From an uncultured Lachnospiraceae bacterium (GTDB taxonomy: Bacteria; Bacillota; Clostridia; Lachnospirales; Lachnospiraceae): a DNA stretch of 64,000 nucleotides. The position numbers and the translations under genes are program-made. Every line of letters begins with the position of its first letter. The first letter of the stretch is position 1. Positions 61,340-64,000 of the stretch are shown here, piece after piece. The notes beneath the pieces were generated by a model that was not told where the DNA came from, ran no database searches, and saw nothing but the letters and a program-made list of their open reading frames with translations. The stretch spans positions 1-64,000 of the forward strand of contig UQLY01000003.1 in assembly GCA_900542015.1 (NCBI GenBank), written 5' to 3'.

Positions 61340-61951
61340 ATGTTCGTATTTTTGGCAAGTTTTATCATCTTCATTGCATGGCTCACTTACGAGCTGAAAA
61401 AGCACGAAAAACTGGAAAAAAACTCCTTAAACGACTTCTGGGCAAAGGAACGGGAGGCGAACCGGACAAGGAAGAAATCCCTCGACGACCTTGCCTATGT
61501 TAAGATTCCCTTTGACTGTATTCCCAAAAGCCTCCTGCCGGGGGACGATACGGTTCAGGACTGTTTATCCGTCCTGCAGGGTCTTTCGGATAAAAAAATA
61601 GTAAATTTTACCGGTTTTTCCAATACCGATCTGAAACTGCAATACGGGACCGCCAATTTGACGGTTCTGTCCGAATACGACGAAAATTATACCCTGTATG
61701 CCCGCACGATTTACCGCCTCGCGCTCGCCTATTACCAAAACGGCTACGAGAGCAACGCCCGCATCCTTTTGGAAAAAGCCGTGGAAAGCGGTACGGATAT
61801 CAGCGGCAACTATAAGCTGTTAGCCGATATTTACCAAACGCACGGCGAAACCGATAAAATCCGCGGGCTTCTGACCCGCGCTTCCTCCCTGCGCTCTGCT
61901 GCCGGGAAAAAGATCATCCGTTCCTTGGAGGAATACGTCCGTGAGCACTGA
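61340..61951 (+). CDS. Membrane-anchored TPR-like protein
   Basis: 203 residues. An N-terminal hydrophobic segment (FVFLASFIIFIAWLTYEL) is followed by a charged stretch. The C-terminal helices YRLALAYYQNGYESNARILLEKA and YKLLADIYQTHGETDKIRGLL have TPR spacing. The 3' end overlaps the convergent exonuclease gene by 38 bp. The function is unknown. Confidence 0.65.
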   Translation: MFVFLASFIIFIAWLTYELKKHEKLEKNSLNDFWAKEREANRTRKKSLDDLAYVKIPFDCIPKSLLPGDDTVQDCLSVLQGLSDKKIVNFTGFSNTDLKLQYGTANLTVLSEYDENYTLYARTIYRLALAYYQNGYESNARILLEKAVESGTDISGNYKLLADIYQTHGETDKIRGLLTRASSLRSAAGKKIIRSLEEYVREH

Positions 61952-62648
61952 TCAACTGATCCAGATACCTGCCCGCCTCATTTCTGGTCATGCTCTTTAT
62001 ATCATATGCGCTTTCTATCTGATAATAGGACAAAAATCTCTCTAACTGTTCTATTTGTTTCTTCGTAACAGGACTTTCTTTTTTTACCTTGTAAATCAGC
62101 TCCTTCGGCGCAAATACTTTTTCGGCTTCCGCGTCCTTTCCGAACTTTTCCTTTAATATCCCGTACAGATCAAGAGTGGCATCCACATCGGACAGGGCGC
62201 GGTGCGCGTTGTGGGGAATTGCAAAATGCCGGCACAGATAAGGCAGGGAACGGCTCTCCAGATCCTGCAAATATTTCCTGGAAATCGCAAGGGTATCGAT
62301 TCCTTTTCTTTCAAAACTCTCTCCCGCATTCACTGCGGCACGCTTCAGAAAGGAATAGTCAAATAAAACGCTGTGCCCCATAAGGCAGCCCGTATTTTCA
62401 AAGGACAGAAAATCCCCGATGACCTCGCCGATAAACGGCGCGTCCCCAAGCGCTTCGTCCGTCAGTCCCGTCAGCTCTGCAATTTCCTGATCCAGCTTCC
62501 GCCCCGGATTGACCAGGGTGTGAAACGAGCCCGCACGCTTTCCGCCCTTTACCGAAACGGCGGCAATCTCCGTTATTTTATCCCGTTTCGGGTCCAGTCC
62601 CGTCGTCTCAATGTCTACAACCGTATAACTGTCGCAAAAGCTCTCCAT
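61914..62648 (-). CDS. DnaQ-like 3'-5' exonuclease
   Basis: 244 residues. The DEDDh motifs are VVDIETTGLDP (first Asp and Glu), GHSVLFDYSFLKRA (second Asp) and HNAHRALSDVDATLDLY (His and last Asp). The C-terminal ~80 residues are helical and unassigned. It follows nth without a gap. Confidence 0.87.
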   Translation of the reverse strand: MESFCDSYTVVDIETTGLDPKRDKITEIAAVSVKGGKRAGSFHTLVNPGRKLDQEIAELTGLTDEALGDAPFIGEVIGDFLSFENTGCLMGHSVLFDYSFLKRAAVNAGESFERKGIDTLAISRKYLQDLESRSLPYLCRHFAIPHNAHRALSDVDATLDLYGILKEKFGKDAEAEKVFAPKELIYKVKKESPVTKKQIEQLERFLSYYQIESAYDIKSMTRNEAGRYLDQLISAHGRIPPRNG

Positions 62649-63290
62649 CTATTTTTTCTTCTGCCTTTCCTTATAATCATTACAATATTTTGTCAGAAAG
62701 CATTCCTCGCATTTGGGGTTTCTTGCAAAACAAATCTCTCTTCCAAAGGTAATGATCTGAATGTTATACAAGATCCAATGGTCCCTGGGCAATACCTTCA
62801 TCAGATCATACTCTATTTTTTCAGGATCGTCTTCCTTTGTAAAGCCCAGCTTTCGTGAGATCCGCTTGACATGGGTATCCACGACCACGCTGGGTTCGTG
62901 GAAAATATTGCCGCGGATTACGTTGGCGGTTTTTCTCCCCACGCCCGCAAGAGAAGTCAACTCTTCCAGCGTCCGCGGCACCTCTCCGTCATACTTTTCC
63001 ACCAGGTCCTGACAGCAGGCAATGATATTTTTCGCCTTATTGTGATAAAAACCCGTAGAGCGGATATCCTGCTCCAGCTCTTTCAAATCGGCGCCCGCAA
63101 AGTCCGCCGGGCTTTGATATTTTCGGAAAAGATCCTTTGTCACAATATTCACTCTGGCGTCGGTGCATTGGGCGCTTAAAATCGTAGCAATCAAAAGCTG
63201 CCAGGGCGTCTCATGATTCAGATAGCATTTATATTCCGTTGTATACACTTCATCCAGTTTATCCAATATTTCCTTTGTTCTCTTCGTCAT
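62649..63290 (-). CDS. nth: Endonuclease III
   Basis: 213 residues. The helix-hairpin-helix LTSLAGVGRKTANVIRG contains the catalytic Lys, and VVDTHVKRISRKLGF contains the catalytic Asp. The 4Fe-4S cluster is CFARNPKCEECFLTKYC. It removes oxidised pyrimidines from DNA. It overlaps the upstream radical SAM gene by 4 bp. Confidence 0.95.
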   Translation of the reverse strand: MTKRTKEILDKLDEVYTTEYKCYLNHETPWQLLIATILSAQCTDARVNIVTKDLFRKYQSPADFAGADLKELEQDIRSTGFYHNKAKNIIACCQDLVEKYDGEVPRTLEELTSLAGVGRKTANVIRGNIFHEPSVVVDTHVKRISRKLGFTKEDDPEKIEYDLMKVLPRDHWILYNIQIITFGREICFARNPKCEECFLTKYCNDYKERQKKK

Positions 63291-64000
63291 CTCGTTTCTC
63301 CTGTCCGCGGCTCCCAGATAGAGACCGCAGCTTCGTAGGTCAGCGGATTCCTGTTTCCGTAGTCAAAGACCGCAAACTGTCTTTTCTCCATTTTCTCATA
63401 AGTCGGCGCGTCTGTACAGATATCGTAAAAAAACGGCTCGATATGAAGCGTCCGGTTATTTCCGGACCGGTAAAAAAGATTTCTTTCCTGTTTGAACTTC
63501 GCAATATCTACAGCAAAGTCCGGGCGGCTCTTTGCATTTTCCCGTAAATACACGTCCATGGTCAGAAGCTCTTTCAGAAGCGCTTCCTTTGCATCGGTCT
63601 CCTCTGCCGCAAATTCAAGCAGCACCCGGTAACGGTAGATGCGCGAAGGCGTGCTGACAAAATAGCCCTTCCTCTCATAAAAGGCTCCCAGCCGCTCAAA
63701 CATGGCGAAGGGACTTTCAAAAAACCGTTCCAGATACGGAAGCGTGCGGGTAAACTGATTGCTGTTATAATAGAGCTCCACCATTTCTTCAATCTGCTGT
63801 AATCTGCATACGTCGGCATAGGAGAGCCATTCAGTCTGCAGCACCTCATAAGGGGGCCGGTCGGTATAAAGCAGTCCGTAATCCTCACATTTTTCCGCCA
63901 TGTAAGAACCGCTTAACACTTTCAGGAAACCAAGCTGCAACTGTTCCGGCTGCATGGCATAGACCTCGTCAAAGGAGTGTCCGAAGCTTTGATAATCCTC
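63287..64000 (-). CDS. B12-binding-type radical SAM protein (DUF4080), C-terminal part
   Basis: The frame is open to the window edge, so the N-terminal B12 and radical SAM domains lie outside. The visible ~237 residues include QLGFLKVLSGSYMAEKCEDY and LLYTDRPPYEVLQTEWLSYA, typical of the DUF4080 C-terminal region. Substrate unknown. It is translationally coupled to nth. Confidence 0.7.
   Translation of the reverse strand, partial: EDYQSFGHSFDEVYAMQPEQLQLGFLKVLSGSYMAEKCEDYGLLYTDRPPYEVLQTEWLSYADVCRLQQIEEMVELYYNSNQFTRTLPYLERFFESPFAMFERLGAFYERKGYFVSTPSRIYRYRVLLEFAAEETDAKEALLKELLTMDVYLRENAKSRPDFAVDIAKFKQERNLFYRSGNNRTLHIEPFFYDICTDAPTYEKMEKRQFAVFDYGNRNPLTYEAAVSIWEPRTGETR

Noticed and set aside
61191..61397. 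68-codon plus-strand frame
   Set aside because: It is antisense to the DUF4044-like gene and overlaps the TPR gene start, without a ribosome site.

Overview
The window looks like a low-to-mid GC Gram-positive gut anaerobe of the Clostridia, most likely Lachnospiraceae. The reasons are GGAGG-type ribosome binding sites, a T-box leader, MutS2/YhaM/VanW/TrmL/DUF4044-type genes, a Lsa-like ABC-F protein, and the habit of mobile elements sitting in the 3' end of rlmD. No rRNA, tRNA or CRISPR array was found. Functional calls come from reading motifs and gene order, not from database searches.

Layout. (1) 1-3.9 kb: the end of a conjugative or plasmid-like element read leftwards, parB - TnpV-like - parM - ribbon-helix-helix partner - MobA/MobL relaxase, abutting the 3' end of a first rlmD gene. 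(2) 3.9-28.7 kb: mostly chromosomal. It holds an AraC-controlled sugar operon (isomerase, PfkB kinase, class II aldolase) ending in rlmD1, three MATE exporters, a csoR-copA copper operon with a clear operator, an unusual three-gene operon (FliD-C-like protein, small helical protein, EF-hand-like protein), a tryptophan T-box controlling a TrpB2-type enzyme, and a glucose-type PTS EIICBA. A damaged patch follows: a YhgE-like fragment fused to a frameshifted MFS gene, then a LysR regulator and a methyltransferase sharing an operator-like motif. (3) 28.74-46.29 kb: an AT-rich integrated island bounded by an 18-bp repeat (17/18 identical) whose right copy lies inside the second rlmD gene, rlmD2. 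It carries a Lsa-type ABC-F gene with an attenuator leader, a P-loop kinase/GNAT fusion, an oriT-like region with iteron-like repeats and mobC but no relaxase, a large serine recombinase, and two defence-like gene sets. One is rloA-rloB-209 aa protein-HEPN protein with its own promoter and terminator. The other is an R-x4-H/zinc protein, a Ser/Thr kinase, an AlbA_2 ATP-binding protein and an OLD-type nuclease; its last two genes are interrupted at homopolymers. (4) 46.3-64 kb: chromosomal housekeeping genes: rlmD2, yhaM, a membrane HtrA-like protein that has lost all three catalytic residues, mutS2 with a two-component system, a TetR/flavoprotein pair bracketed by two long hairpin repeats, trmL, an aminotransferase with an Lrp regulator, an AIR-synthase-like protein, a VanW protein, a DnaQ-like exonuclease, nth and a truncated radical SAM gene.

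The most interesting points are the paired use of two rlmD genes as integration sites, the four-gene RloAB-HEPN operon, the kinase/AlbA/OLD cassette with homopolymer frameshifts, the ribosome-coupled leader of the ABC-F gene, and the HtrA-type pseudoprotease.
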